64,000 nt of DNA from Tremella fuciformis. Taxonomy: Eukaryota; Basidiomycota; Tremellomycetes; Tremellales; Tremellaceae. A program made the translations under genes and the position numbers. The DNA lies in contig CP136499.1 of the NCBI GenBank assembly GCA_032768795.1, positions 310,001-374,000 of the forward strand, given 5' to 3'. Within the stretch, counting starts at the first letter, position 1, and the number at the start of each line of letters is the position of its first letter. Below the pieces are notes generated by a model. That model made no database searches. It worked only from the letters and a program-made list of their open reading frames with translations, and had not been told where the DNA came from. Of the stretch, positions 11,907-20,819 are shown piece after piece.

Positions 11907-12003
11907 GACGGAGGACCACTTCGAGGCTGGCGGTGCGTAGGCAAGGTCGACGAGTTTGTTGACGCGTTCTATCTACCGCGACTTGTCGAACGAGACGTTA
12001 CCA

Positions 12004-12322
12004 CGACGGAATCTTAGCTCTGAGGCAATGGGATTCCGGTCACCTGTTGCCCGCTCAGCACTTGCTATGAGTGATGCATTCGGACTTACCTGTTGCCCGC
12101 TCAGCACTTGCTATGAGTGATGAGGAGGGCAACAGGCGGCGGCATTCTACAAGGTCGTCGAGGGTGTCGGCGTTATATGCGGAGTTATCGTTGTGGCAGC
12201 TTTCCCCTGCCTCGTCGAGGATGAACCTCGTCGAGGCACAACCTCGTCGAGGATGTGTGTGCCTCGACGAGGCTACTCGAGGCTGAGTCAAGCTCATGTG
12301 AGCGTACTACCTATTTCCGTCG
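12004..12322 (-). repeat. Copia A 5' LTR
   Basis: 319 bp, same sequence as the 7276 LTR by eye, both with the 46 bp unit duplicated. It supplies the promoter for the minus-strand transcript. The 18 nt that follow it in element orientation begin TGGTAACGTC (11987-12003), the expected place for a tRNA primer-binding site; I could not match it to a particular tRNA. Confidence 0.93.
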
Positions 12323-12889
12323 GACGCCGGGACCATGGTCATCGCGTTCTTTCGACGAGTGTCTATTCTCTTGTCAGCTCCGCAGTCTCGTCGACATTGG
12401 CTACGGCGACAACATTAGCCAGAGGTCATGTTGTGCTCCATGAACCGAACGATCCGACCTTCCTATCCGATCTCCCCAGGCCCCCGAAAAAGCCTACTAC
12501 CACACCCGCACGCGCTCACACGAGCCCGTCAAGACGTGCTGTCATGGAGCTTGATCAAGCCCGCGCGGCAAAGGTCTCGTACTCTCGCGACCAGTCAAAT
12601 GGGGTGAACTCACCCTGTCCAAGGCGCCTCTCTTTGATTATCCACTACACTGTACTCCATCGATATCGACGATGTCGTGGCGTCGAAGAGCACCCGAGAG
12701 AAGGCTGTCTTCAACGCCTTTGAGAAGCGCTACGGGGAAAAGGATAGAATCGTCGGTATTGTCGAGGAGGAACTCTGGGACCATTACTGTCGCCGGGGTA
12801 TGTGGCTGGATGGATCAGAGCCAGAACAATTTGCAGAAGACCCTAAGCGCGCATCAGATTGGGCCTACTTGTTTCAAGCCTGTTGATAT
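12323..12889 (+). CDS. Hypothetical protein, 3' fragment downstream of copia A
   Basis: Beyond the target duplication, plus-strand frames remain open. The best-looking exon is about 12655-12889: a regular, charged sequence around AVFNAFEKRYGEKDRIVGIV and a tryptophan-rich end, stopping with TGA at 12887-12889. Upstream, 12360-12600 is open in another frame, so at least one intron is needed. Family unknown. It could be the C-terminal half of the gene whose start lies at 6874, split by copia A, or a separate locus. Confidence 0.4.
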
Positions 12890-12914
12890 GCATGCCATGG
12901 GTGCACGCTGAATG

Positions 12915-13250
12915 TCAGAAGAGGAAGCCAGCAAAATTCGAAGGCGAAGGCACAATGCTCACTTGGCCACATACCCAACGCTCATCATACTGAGCCCCTC
13001 TGTACGCAATGAACATGCCAGTTTCCATCCAACAGCACCTCTTTCCCAGGTCTCGTCCATCGTAGAGCCAAGCCGCCTCGACCGCCACCTCTCTGGCCGC
13101 TCTCGCCAAATACTTGGTCGCGCACCAAGGATCCGCAATGTCGGAAATGATAATCGTCAGGACTCGGCGCATACGAGGTTGGATCTCTGGTGGAGATGGG
13201 GAGGGCGGAGCAGTAGAACGACCGGACAGTAGCATGCACGCAAGACACAC
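12915..13250 (-). CDS. Hypothetical protein fragment
   Basis: A 111-codon minus-strand frame ends 26 bp past the stop of the plus-strand exon, so the two are convergent. The segment VLTIIISDIADPWCATKYLA followed by EAAWLYDGRDLGKRCC looks protein-like, but no family is recognised and the 5' end is undefined. It may be antisense noise. Confidence 0.25.
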   Translation of the reverse strand: MCLACMLLSGRSTAPPSPSPPEIQPRMRRVLTIIISDIADPWCATKYLARAAREVAVEAAWLYDGRDLGKRCCWMETGMFIAYRGAQYDERWVCGQVSIVPSPSNFAGFLF

Positions 13251-13446
13251 CGGACAACTTGAGGGCAGCGCAAGAGCCGAGTGGATGCATTGTTGGCTGT
13301 GAGCATATCACCCAGAGGAGTATGGCTCTGGCTAACGGCAACAGGTCATTACATTATCAAGGCGTAACGTTACAAGTCTTTCTTCCACCTTCCACAATCA
13401 AGTACGGAGTCCTCGTGCAATCTCCTCTTTCTCTGCTCTAGCTCAG

Positions 13447-14231
13447 ATGCTTTCCGTACCAAGCTCATCACTGGGACCGGCCAATGGCTCACAGGAGACG
13501 ATCACCACCTCCAGCAGTCAGGCCACAACAACCGCTTCCGAAAACGACAAAGACGTGTCTGCAGCTGCCGCACGCCTCATCGCCTCTTTGAACGAGCTCG
13601 TGGGGAGAGATGGGCGACTAGTCATGGGTTGGCGAGTGATCGGAAAACTGGTCGGTTCTCTCAGCGACGCGGACGATCGGGTCTTTGACGACATCGTCAA
13701 AAATGACCAGATGAAGGAACACCGACAAGTGTTGGAGCAGATGGCGGAAAGCTTGGAGGTGGTCAGCAGCAAGATGAGACTTGCTGAGAAGCGGAGGGTC
13801 GACCGCGAATCAGCTCAGTCTAAGAAGCGTGCGGAAGAGCTCGATAACGAGATGAGGCAAGCCCGTCAAGCGTGGGAGAAGCGAAGGGAGGAGATGCAAG
13901 AAGAGTTGAATGATGCCATCGTAAAAAGAGATCAATTGACCGGAGACCTGACAACCGTCAAGGCGGCCAAGCGCAAGCTGGAGGCCGACGGCAAAATGCT
14001 GCAAGCGGAAAAGGCAGACCTTCAAAAAAGGACGAAAGTATTGGAAAAGGAAAAGGCCGATTTACAAGTCGCACTTGACGGGAAGAAGTCGGAGTTTGAC
14101 GCGCTGGAAACTGAAGCAGCGCAGGTAAGTGATGCTTCGTCCTTTTCCCTGCCTCACGCGCTGGTGCCCGAGTGTCGGCGAGGAAGAAGCAGGTCTTGCA
14201 GAGAGAGGGATACGCAGAATGGAGGAGATGA
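13447..14231 (+). CDS. Coiled-coil protein, about 238 aa, one intron
   Basis: ATG at 13447 opens a Ser/Thr-rich N-terminus (residues 1-40), a short globular-looking segment (about 41-85, LIASLNELVGRDGRLVMGWR), then a long heptad-rich coiled coil (about 90-225) full of Lys, Glu and Leu. A canonical intron, GTAAGT to CAG, spans 14125-14192. The second exon adds 12 codons and stops with TGA at 14229-14231. Without splicing the frame would run to 14334 with atypical composition, which supports the intron. Probably a structural or scaffold protein; no specific function can be assigned. Confidence 0.7.
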
Positions 14232-14832
14232 CAATGTAGGAAAGAGACAGCTGACAAGACTTCAGGTCGCATCGGTCGCAGCTCCATTCTTCGAGCGATT
14301 TGGGCGCTCGACTCGTCGTTCACAGCGCGGCTAGGAGCTCCCCGCCCGCCCCTCTCCTCCTTCCCATCCCTTCTTGTTACACAACGATGAGAGCTATGCA
14401 TTCGTCCATCTCTGCAGTTCTGTATATATGAGCATCGCTCTGGCGGCCTGTGCGTGGCCGCTCGCTCATGGTCTTCTGGTCCTACTCCGCATCCTACCCA
14501 AAGAGGCAATTCTCTGACCCTATGAGGCCTCCTCGGGGCCTATTGTTCAACACTTCTCCCCGAGTACAGCACGATGATCTCCCTGTCGCCTTCTGACCAC
14601 CTCGACTACAAAAGCCGCGATGACGGCGACCGGTCCTCTCGCCATGATTCTTCCCACAACAATCTGCACGGCACCCCAGTATTTGAGTACACGGCAGCCG
14701 CAATCGGACTGTAACTCTGACCCGACATGTCTACAAGTGGTCCGAGCTGAAGCCAGCGCCTGAAACGTCATTCCCAGTCGCTTCACGCCGAACGTTGTCC
14801 ATCTGAACTCACCGGACAAACAGTCGACCTTC
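14232..14832. other. Intergenic, nothing recognised
   Basis: Small open frames on both strands overlap one another and show no motif. It lies between the convergent ends of the coiled-coil gene and the minus-strand gene that follows. Confidence 0.4.
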
Positions 14833-15096
14833 TCATCTTAACGAAAGCGCCAGCCTTGGGAAATCCAACATGAGATTGGCTCTGCTCTGCGATCCGATCT
14901 GTGATATTCCGGTCGGGGCAATCAGGCCGACTAGTTGATCACCATCAGCACGGCGTCGCAAGTATGTGGGTATGAACGAACATTGTAAAGGAGACGTAAG
15001 AACATGTCCTTTCCCTGAGTTACCGGATGCGATGGAAGGTTGCCCATGGATTCGCCCATCGATATCCTGGACCGTTGCCACCAGCAGCTCCAGAAC
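14833..15096 (-). pseudogene. C-terminal part of minus-strand host gene, cut off by solo LTR
   Basis: The frame ends at 14833. Read toward the LTR it begins VLELLVATVQDIDGRIHG. When the solo LTR and one copy of AGAAC are set aside, this frame is contiguous and in phase with the large minus-strand frame at 15501-16216 (its end is PYKSVL). The LTR therefore landed inside coding sequence or a very late exon. An intron after about residue SIASGN cannot be excluded. Family unknown. Confidence 0.55.
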
Positions 15097-15500
15097 TGTC
15101 ACGGGGCCAGGCCGGTCGTCGACTGATAGGCCCTCTCACACGTGCTGTCTGTTGATCTGTCTCTGTCCTCCACAAGAAGGTGTGTCCTACAGCCTCTCGT
15201 GCGTCGACAACACGGCTGCGCCGTTACTTTCTATCCATGGGACTCAATACCACGGTGCTAAGGACGGTCTACGGGTGAGGACTTGTATATATATCACCCG
15301 TGCCCTCCTCTGCACCGCCTTGGGCTTTCTCCTTGAAACACCATCGACGAGGCTCGAGCTCTAAAGTCGTCGAGGCTACTCGAGCGTCGTCGAGGCTACT
15401 CGAGGATCGACGATAGGCTCACGTGTTTGACAGGCGTGCTGGGCTGGAACGAGGCTCGTAGGCGTGCTTTGGTGATCATGGAGGCGTGGCCGACGTGACA
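15097..15500 (-). repeat. Solo LTR of the Ty3-1 family (LTR1)
   Basis: 404 bp, bounded by TGTCACG/CGTGACA and flanked on both sides by AGAAC (15092-15096 and 15501-15505). It is therefore a bona fide solo LTR formed from an earlier insertion. It is almost identical to the three other 404 bp LTRs at 17414, 19731 and 27870. Confidence 0.92.
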
Positions 15501-16388
15501 AGAACGCTCTTGTACGGGACGACGGTGGAGGCTGAAGGGACTGAGGAACAGGAGGTGAGTGTTGCATCCGATATGCCTGTTGCGCGGGCTGGGCACGTGG
15601 TAGGAGAGGCATTGATTGTAACACGCAAGGGAACGGGGGTATCCTTGCGCTCAATGATGATATCTTGCTCCAAGCTAGGCGGTGTCCTCGCCCTCGGCTG
15701 CTGAAGCTCTTCCGTCGCCTCTAGCGTGTCCTCATGGATCGTCTCGATAGGGAATAGCACTGTGTCGTGTCTGTTCAGACCTTCCCTAGTCTCCGCCCTG
15801 GGCCCGTCCACTTCTAGATCCTCGGCACTCCCCGCCTCTTCCTCCTCTCGCACCATATTGACTTCTAGAGCTCGTCCCTTTCTCTCCCGGGCGGTAATTC
15901 TCAACTCCTCTGCCACGGTGCCATCGATGGGCTCTTCTTCACCCTCCGTGTCGTTGACCCTTGCCCTCTTGGACGCGCTGCCTGGCGCTCCCGTAGATCC
16001 ATCCGGCTCTACCACCGACCTCTTGTTCTTCTTAGGTCGACCGATGGGCATGCCGTTACCCATTCCCTTGTCTCGGCTCACGCCGGTTCTGATCTCCGAA
16101 GGACAGCGTCGACGGATGCTGGTATCCGTAGGAATTGGACGGTCGTAACCCGGTAAGCGGTACGGACCGTTTCGTAGACGAGGCATGGGTTGGAAGCACT
16201 GGTCGAACACGGTCAAACCTTACGAATGCCGGGCAATAAGGGCACCCGCACGCCGTGATCGGTTGTAACGGTCTGATCGCATTAGGATTTTCACACCTAG
16301 TCCAGTTCTTTTTCAAGAGGGCCGCCTCATAATTACTTTCTGAGTGGCGATTTTTGCCTTTCCATTCAGACTTGTCTTCAGTTCCCAT
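15501..16388 (-). pseudogene. Unknown nuclear-type protein, duplicate copy 1, truncated by LTR1
   Basis: ATG at 16388 begins a short exon with the cysteine cluster RCENP...CGCPYCPAF, followed by a GTAAGG donor-like site at 16223. The larger frame (16216-15501) has a basic GRPKKNKRS segment that could be an AT-hook or nuclear signal, then a long acidic, disordered region. The splice joining the two frames is unresolved. The 3' end runs into LTR1. It is divergent from the integrase-core relic. Copy 2 at 17818-18705 appears identical. Confidence 0.5.
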
Positions 16389-16862
16389 TTCTACGCGTCA
16401 TATGCATGCTACGGCCCTTAAACCAGCACCAAACGACTCGATGTATTCGTATACGCGTCGAGAGACCCCAAGAATGCCCCTGGACGACGTGTAAAACAAT
16501 CTTGAAAGGTGAATTGTATGATCGTTCGGGAACCGACGAAGACTGACATCCGAGACCGACACATCGTCACTTTCTGAGCATGAAATCGCCTGTATGCAGC
16601 AGAACATTGCTCACTATGCCTCCCAGGCCATTCTCTGAGTCCACAGGAGCTCCCCGCAGCGCGGCCAGACCGCTTTACCTCATCTCATCGCCTCTATCAC
16701 CTCCCTCATCACGGATCTTCGGGCTGTCGAGATGACCCCTCCTACTCAGGTATTTGTGCCGCGGCCCATCCGCCCGACACACGTGCAGGACATGTTTGAG
16801 AATGCCTAGAGGTCCGCAGACACCCTGCTGGGCAGGGATTCCATGCGGACGGCAATACGCTG
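16389..16862. other. Spacer between divergent genes
   Basis: No coding signal is convincing. It should hold the promoters of the minus-strand gene and of the plus-strand integrase-core relic. The same sequence recurs at 18706-19179. Confidence 0.4.
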
Positions 16863-17413
16863 GAGTACAGCCGCGTCGCCGGCCGTCCAAGGATCGTCTG
16901 CTCAGAGCAGACGATGATCGACCTACATGAGCTTGATATGTCCGAAAGGCAGCTTGCAAGGCATCTACACATTTCTAGGGCTAGCTACCTTACAGAGGCG
17001 CAAACATGCCCCCGGCTTAAGCAGCAAGCCCCAGGATGCTTTATCGGACTTGCCAGTACATGCGGTGAGCATCACCTTCTGGTCTCCTTCGATCGCGACG
17101 TGACATCAAAGCGTTTCTGACGCGCAGGAAGTTGATAGGTGCTCTTAGAGGGCGGTCGCATGGAGGAACATCGTCTGGTGATGGTGGCATTCGACAAAAA
17201 AACCGCCTAACAGCCACGGAGCACAGATCCGACAGGCGATCCATGACCTGGACTCAAGATGAGGCTAGACCCCACTTTGCTAAAACTACCACCAGGAGGG
17301 TCTACATCGTCCCATCTGCCAACAGCCTGTGGCATATCGACGGCCATCACAAGCTCATTGACGCCAAGATCGTCGTACACGACGGGATCGATGGTAAGTC
17401 CCGAAAAGTCGTC
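16863..17413 (+). pseudogene. Integrase-core transposase-like gene, 5' part, duplicate copy 1
   Basis: From 16863 the frame reads VAGRPRIVCSEQ followed by a helix-turn-helix-like segment (DMSERQLARHLHISRAS). A probable intron spans 17065-17127 (GTGAGC to CAG). Next come KLIGALRGR and SANSLWHIDGHHKLIDAKIV plus HDGIDGKSR. The WHIDGHHKLI block with a following GIDG is diagnostic of the fungal integrase-core DDE family and supplies the first catalytic aspartate. The copy stops at LTR2. The continuation with the second D and the E lies at 28274-28738, beyond Ty3-1. Confidence 0.7.
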
Positions 17414-17817
17414 TGTCACGGGGCCAGGCCGGTCGTCGACTGATAGGCCCTCTCACACGTGCTGTCTGTTGATCTGTCTCTGTCCTCCACGAGAAGGTGT
17501 GTCCTACAGCCTCTCGTGCGTCGACAACACGGCTGCGCCGTTACTTTCTATCCATGGGACTCAATACCACGGTGCTAAGGACGGTCTACGGGTGAGGACT
17601 TGTATATATATCACCCCTGCCCTCCTCTGCACCGCCTTGGGCTTTCTCCTTGAAACACCATCGACGAGGCTCGAGCTCTAAAGTCGTCGAGGCTACTCGA
17701 GCGTCGTCGAGGCTACTCGAGGATCGACGATAGGCTCACGTGTTTGACAGGCGTGCTGGGCTGGAACGAGGCTCGTAGGCGTGCTTTGGTGATCATGGAG
17801 GCGTGGCCGACGTGACA
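17414..17817 (-). repeat. Chimeric LTR of the Ty3-1 family (LTR2)
   Basis: 404 bp. Left flank TCGTC, right flank AGAAC, so the two flanks do not match. At position 78 of the LTR it shares G (17491) with LTR3 (19808), against A in LTR1 (15174) and LTR4 (27947). It lacks the private A of LTR3 at 19907 and has a private C at 17617. This fits a crossover with LTR3-type sequence on the left and LTR1-type on the right. Confidence 0.88.
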
Positions 17818-18705
17818 AGAACGCTCTTGTACGGGACGACGGTGGAGGCTGAAGGGACTGAGGAACAGGAGGTGAGTGTTGCATCCGATATGCCTGTTGC
17901 GCGGGCTGGGCACGTGGTAGGAGAGGCATTGATTGTAACACGCAAGGGAACGGGGGTATCCTTGCGCTCAATGATGATATCTTGCTCCAAGCTAGGCGGT
18001 GTCCTCGCCCTCGGCTGCTGAAGCTCTTCCGTCGCCTCTAGCGTGTCCTCATGGATCGTCTCGATAGGGAATAGCACTGTGTCGTGTCTGTTCAGACCTT
18101 CCCTAGTCTCCGCCCTGGGCCCGTCCACTTCTAGATCCTCGGCACTCCCCGCCTCTTCCTCCTCTCGCACCATATTGACTTCTAGAGCTCGTCCCTTTCT
18201 CTCCCGGGCGGTAATTCTCAACTCCTCTGCCACGGTGCCATCGATGGGCTCTTCTTCACCCTCCGTGTCGTTGACCCTTGCCCTCTTGGACGCGCTGCCT
18301 GGCGCTCCCGTAGATCCATCCGGCTCTACCACCGACCTCTTGTTCTTCTTAGGTCGACCGATGGGCATGCCGTTACCCATTCCCTTGTCTCGGCTCACGC
18401 CGGTTCTGATCTCCGAAGGACAGCGTCGACGGATGCTGGTATCCGTAGGAATTGGACGGTCGTAACCCGGTAAGCGGTACGGACCGTTTCGTAGACGAGG
18501 CATGGGTTGGAAGCACTGGTCGAACACGGTCAAACCTTACGAATGCCGGGCAATAAGGGCACCCGCACGCCGTGATCGGTTGTAACGGTCTGATCGCATT
18601 AGGATTTTCACACCTAGTCCAGTTCTTTTTCAAGAGGGCCGCCTCATAATTACTTTCTGAGTGGCGATTTTTGCCTTTCCATTCAGACTTGTCTTCAGTT
18701 CCCAT
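17818..18705 (-). pseudogene. Unknown nuclear-type protein, duplicate copy 2, truncated by LTR2
   Basis: Second copy of the 15501-16388 gene, with the same open frames including the GRPKKNKRS segment and acidic tail. Its C-terminal frame also runs into an LTR, here LTR2. Because the true C-terminal part exists only once (14833-15096), this copy is incomplete by construction. Confidence 0.5.
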
Positions 18706-19179
18706 TTCTACGCGTCATATGCATGCTACGGCCCTTAAACCAGCACCAAACGACTCGATGTATTCGTATACGCGTCGAGAGACCCCAAGAATGCCCCTGG
18801 ACGACGTGTAAAACAATCTTGAAAGGTGAATTGTATGATCGTTCGGGAACCGACGAAGACTGACATCCGAGACCGACACATCGTCACTTTCTGAGCATGA
18901 AATCGCCTGTATGCAGCAGAACATTGCTCACTATGCCTCCCAGGCCATTCTCTGAGTCCACAGGAGCTCCCCGCAGCGCGGCCAGACCGCTTTACCTCAT
19001 CTCATCGCCTCTATCACCTCCCTCATCACGGATCTTCGGGCTGTCGAGATGACCCCTCCTACTCAGGTATTTGTGCCGCGGCCCATCCGCCCGACACACG
19101 TGCAGGACATGTTTGAGAATGCCTAGAGGTCCGCAGACACCCTGCTGGGCAGGGATTCCATGCGGACGGCAATACGCTG

Positions 19180-19730
19180 GAGTACAGCCGCGTCGCCGGC
19201 CGTCCAAGGATCGTCTGCTCAGAGCAGACGATGATCGACCTACATGAGCTTGATATGTCCGAAAGGCAGCTTGCAAGGCATCTACACATTTCTAGGGCTA
19301 GCTACCTTACAGAGGCGCAAACATGCCCCCGGCTTAAGCAGCAAGCCCCAGGATGCTTTATCGGACTTGCCAGTACATGCGGTGAGCATCACCTTCTGGT
19401 CTCCTTCGATCGCGACGTGACATCAAAGCGTTTCTGACGCGCAGGAAGTTGATAGGTGCTCTTAGAGGGCGGTCGCATGGAGGAACATCGTCTGGTGATG
19501 GTGGCATTCGACAAAAAAACCGCCTAACAGCCACGGAGCACAGATCCGACAGGCGATCCATGACCTGGACTCAAGATGAGGCTAGACCCCACTTTGCTAA
19601 AACTACCACCAGGAGGGTCTACATCGTCCCATCTGCCAACAGCCTGTGGCATATCGACGGCCATCACAAGCTCATTGACGCCAAGATCGTCGTACACGAC
19701 GGGATCGATGGTAAGTCCCGAAAAGTCGTC
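19180..19730 (+). pseudogene. Integrase-core transposase-like gene, 5' part, duplicate copy 2
   Basis: Second copy of 16863-17413 with the same HTH-like and WHIDGHHKLI blocks. This copy is the one adjacent to Ty3-1. Its last codons (SRKVV) continue in frame into TTT CTG CAG at 28274 once the element and one TCGTC are set aside. Ty3-1 therefore split this gene directly. Confidence 0.7.
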
Positions 19731-20134
19731 TGTCACGGGGCCAGGCCGGTCGTCGACTGATAGGCCCTCTCACACGTGCTGTCTGTTGATCTGTCTCTGT
19801 CCTCCACGAGAAGGTGTGTCCTACAGCCTCTCGTGCGTCGACAACACGGCTGCGCCGTTACTTTCTATCCATGGGACTCAATACCACGGTGCTAAGGACG
19901 GTCTACAGGTGAGGACTTGTATATATATCACCCGTGCCCTCCTCTGCACCGCCTTGGGCTTTCTCCTTGAAACACCATCGACGAGGCTCGAGCTCTAAAG
20001 TCGTCGAGGCTACTCGAGCGTCGTCGAGGCTACTCGAGGATCGACGATAGGCTCACGTGTTTGACAGGCGTGCTGGGCTGGAACGAGGCTCGTAGGCGTG
20101 CTTTGGTGATCATGGAGGCGTGGCCGACGTGACA
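19731..20134 (-). repeat. Ty3-1 3' LTR (LTR3)
   Basis: 404 bp, bounded by TGTCACG/CGTGACA, with a private A at 19907. Left flank TCGTC is the target duplication. It is the downstream LTR in element orientation. Confidence 0.92.
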
Positions 20135-20135
20135 C

Positions 20136-20152
20136 TCTGCCCCCCTCTGAAA
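20136..20152 (-). promoter_or_regulatory. Ty3-1 polypurine tract
   Basis: On the minus strand, AGAGGGGGGCAGAG lies immediately upstream of the 3' LTR, the expected plus-strand primer. Confidence 0.7.
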
Positions 20153-20754
20153 TCGAGCTCCTGCGAGATGGCGGGCGAGGCGGGGCAGCTTGTATGGCCT
20201 GAGCCTTTGCTCCCGCCTCGCGCTAAGCCGTATCTTTTGGTCATTCCTCGCAGGGCTGATCCCGAGGGTCTGTGGGTGTGTAAGCAGGGCCTGGTCTCGT
20301 CGACGGTCCGTCCTTCTTGGTCGCTCGAGGTCTCGCGCAGCTGGTGCTATCTTTCTAGGCGCTAGTCGGGGCGTAGGCTGTGTTGCCGTCGTGGAGTGAC
20401 TAACGGGCACAGGTAGTGTGCAGCCCGCATGTGTCCCGACGCGCGTGGTGTCGAGGGTGATCCCTGTGCTGGATAGCCCGCCCGTTGCTGAGCTATAGGC
20501 GTCTCATGCTGGAATTTGCGCGTATGTAAGTCGACCTCGAGTCGACCTCGGCCACGAGGCCGGGGTCAGATTGCCCAATGCGGCAGTCGCCGCGAGATAA
20601 CCGGTGATTGCCGCTCCGCGCTACGCCCTTCTGTCGATCATGTTGCTCGTTGCTAGGCAACAAGTCGCCAAACTGTCGTGAAAAGTCGTGTTGCCTGCTC
20701 TCGTCGTCAAGTGCCCTCTCGTCCCTCGTCCCCGCCATGTCCCCTCCAAAAGGT

Positions 20755-20760
20755 ATAAAC
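20755..20760 (+). promoter_or_regulatory. TATA box of the antisense gene in Ty3-1
   Basis: TATAAA in the context AAAGGTATAAACCCC lies about 60 bp upstream of the first ATG (20820) of the plus-strand gene. The element therefore appears to carry a dedicated promoter facing away from the 3' LTR and opposite to gag-pol. The remainder of 20153-20754 shows no convincing frame. Confidence 0.5.
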
Positions 20761-20819
20761 CCCCTCTCGACGAGGCTACTCGTCCCGTCCATTCCAAACT
20801 CTCCACTCCAACGCATCAT

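Larger units (their letters stand above)
7276..12322 (-). mobile_element. Copia A: complete Ty1/copia LTR retrotransposon
   Basis: Two 319 bp LTRs that look identical by eye enclose one gag-pol frame. The LTR ends are the inverted pair CGACGGAA/TTCCGTCG rather than TG/CA. The target duplication GACGC is present at 7271-7275 and 12323-12327, so the boundaries are firm. Reading on the minus strand, the 5' LTR is at 12004-12322 and the 3' LTR at 7276-7594. Identical LTRs suggest recent insertion. The polyprotein frame is uninterrupted but a predicted RNase H catalytic glutamate is lysine, so autonomous activity is doubtful. Confidence 0.95.
15501..20134. repeat. Tandem duplication, 2 x 2317 bp, each host segment plus LTR
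   Basis: Unit 1 is 15501-17817 and unit 2 is 17818-20134. Each holds a 1913 bp host segment plus a 404 bp LTR. The host segments look identical by eye, so the duplication is recent. The flanks of the middle LTR show the mechanism: its left flank TCGTC belongs to Ty3-1 and its right flank AGAAC belongs to the solo LTR. This is the product expected from unequal crossing-over between the solo LTR and the left LTR of Ty3-1. Confidence 0.9.

Noticed and set aside
15501..19730. Idea that the 2.3 kb units are a non-autonomous LTR element (LARD) sharing LTRs with Ty3-1
   Set aside because: Flanking 5-mers show a solo LTR and a full element plus recombination; internal sequence is host coding and continues outside the LTRs.
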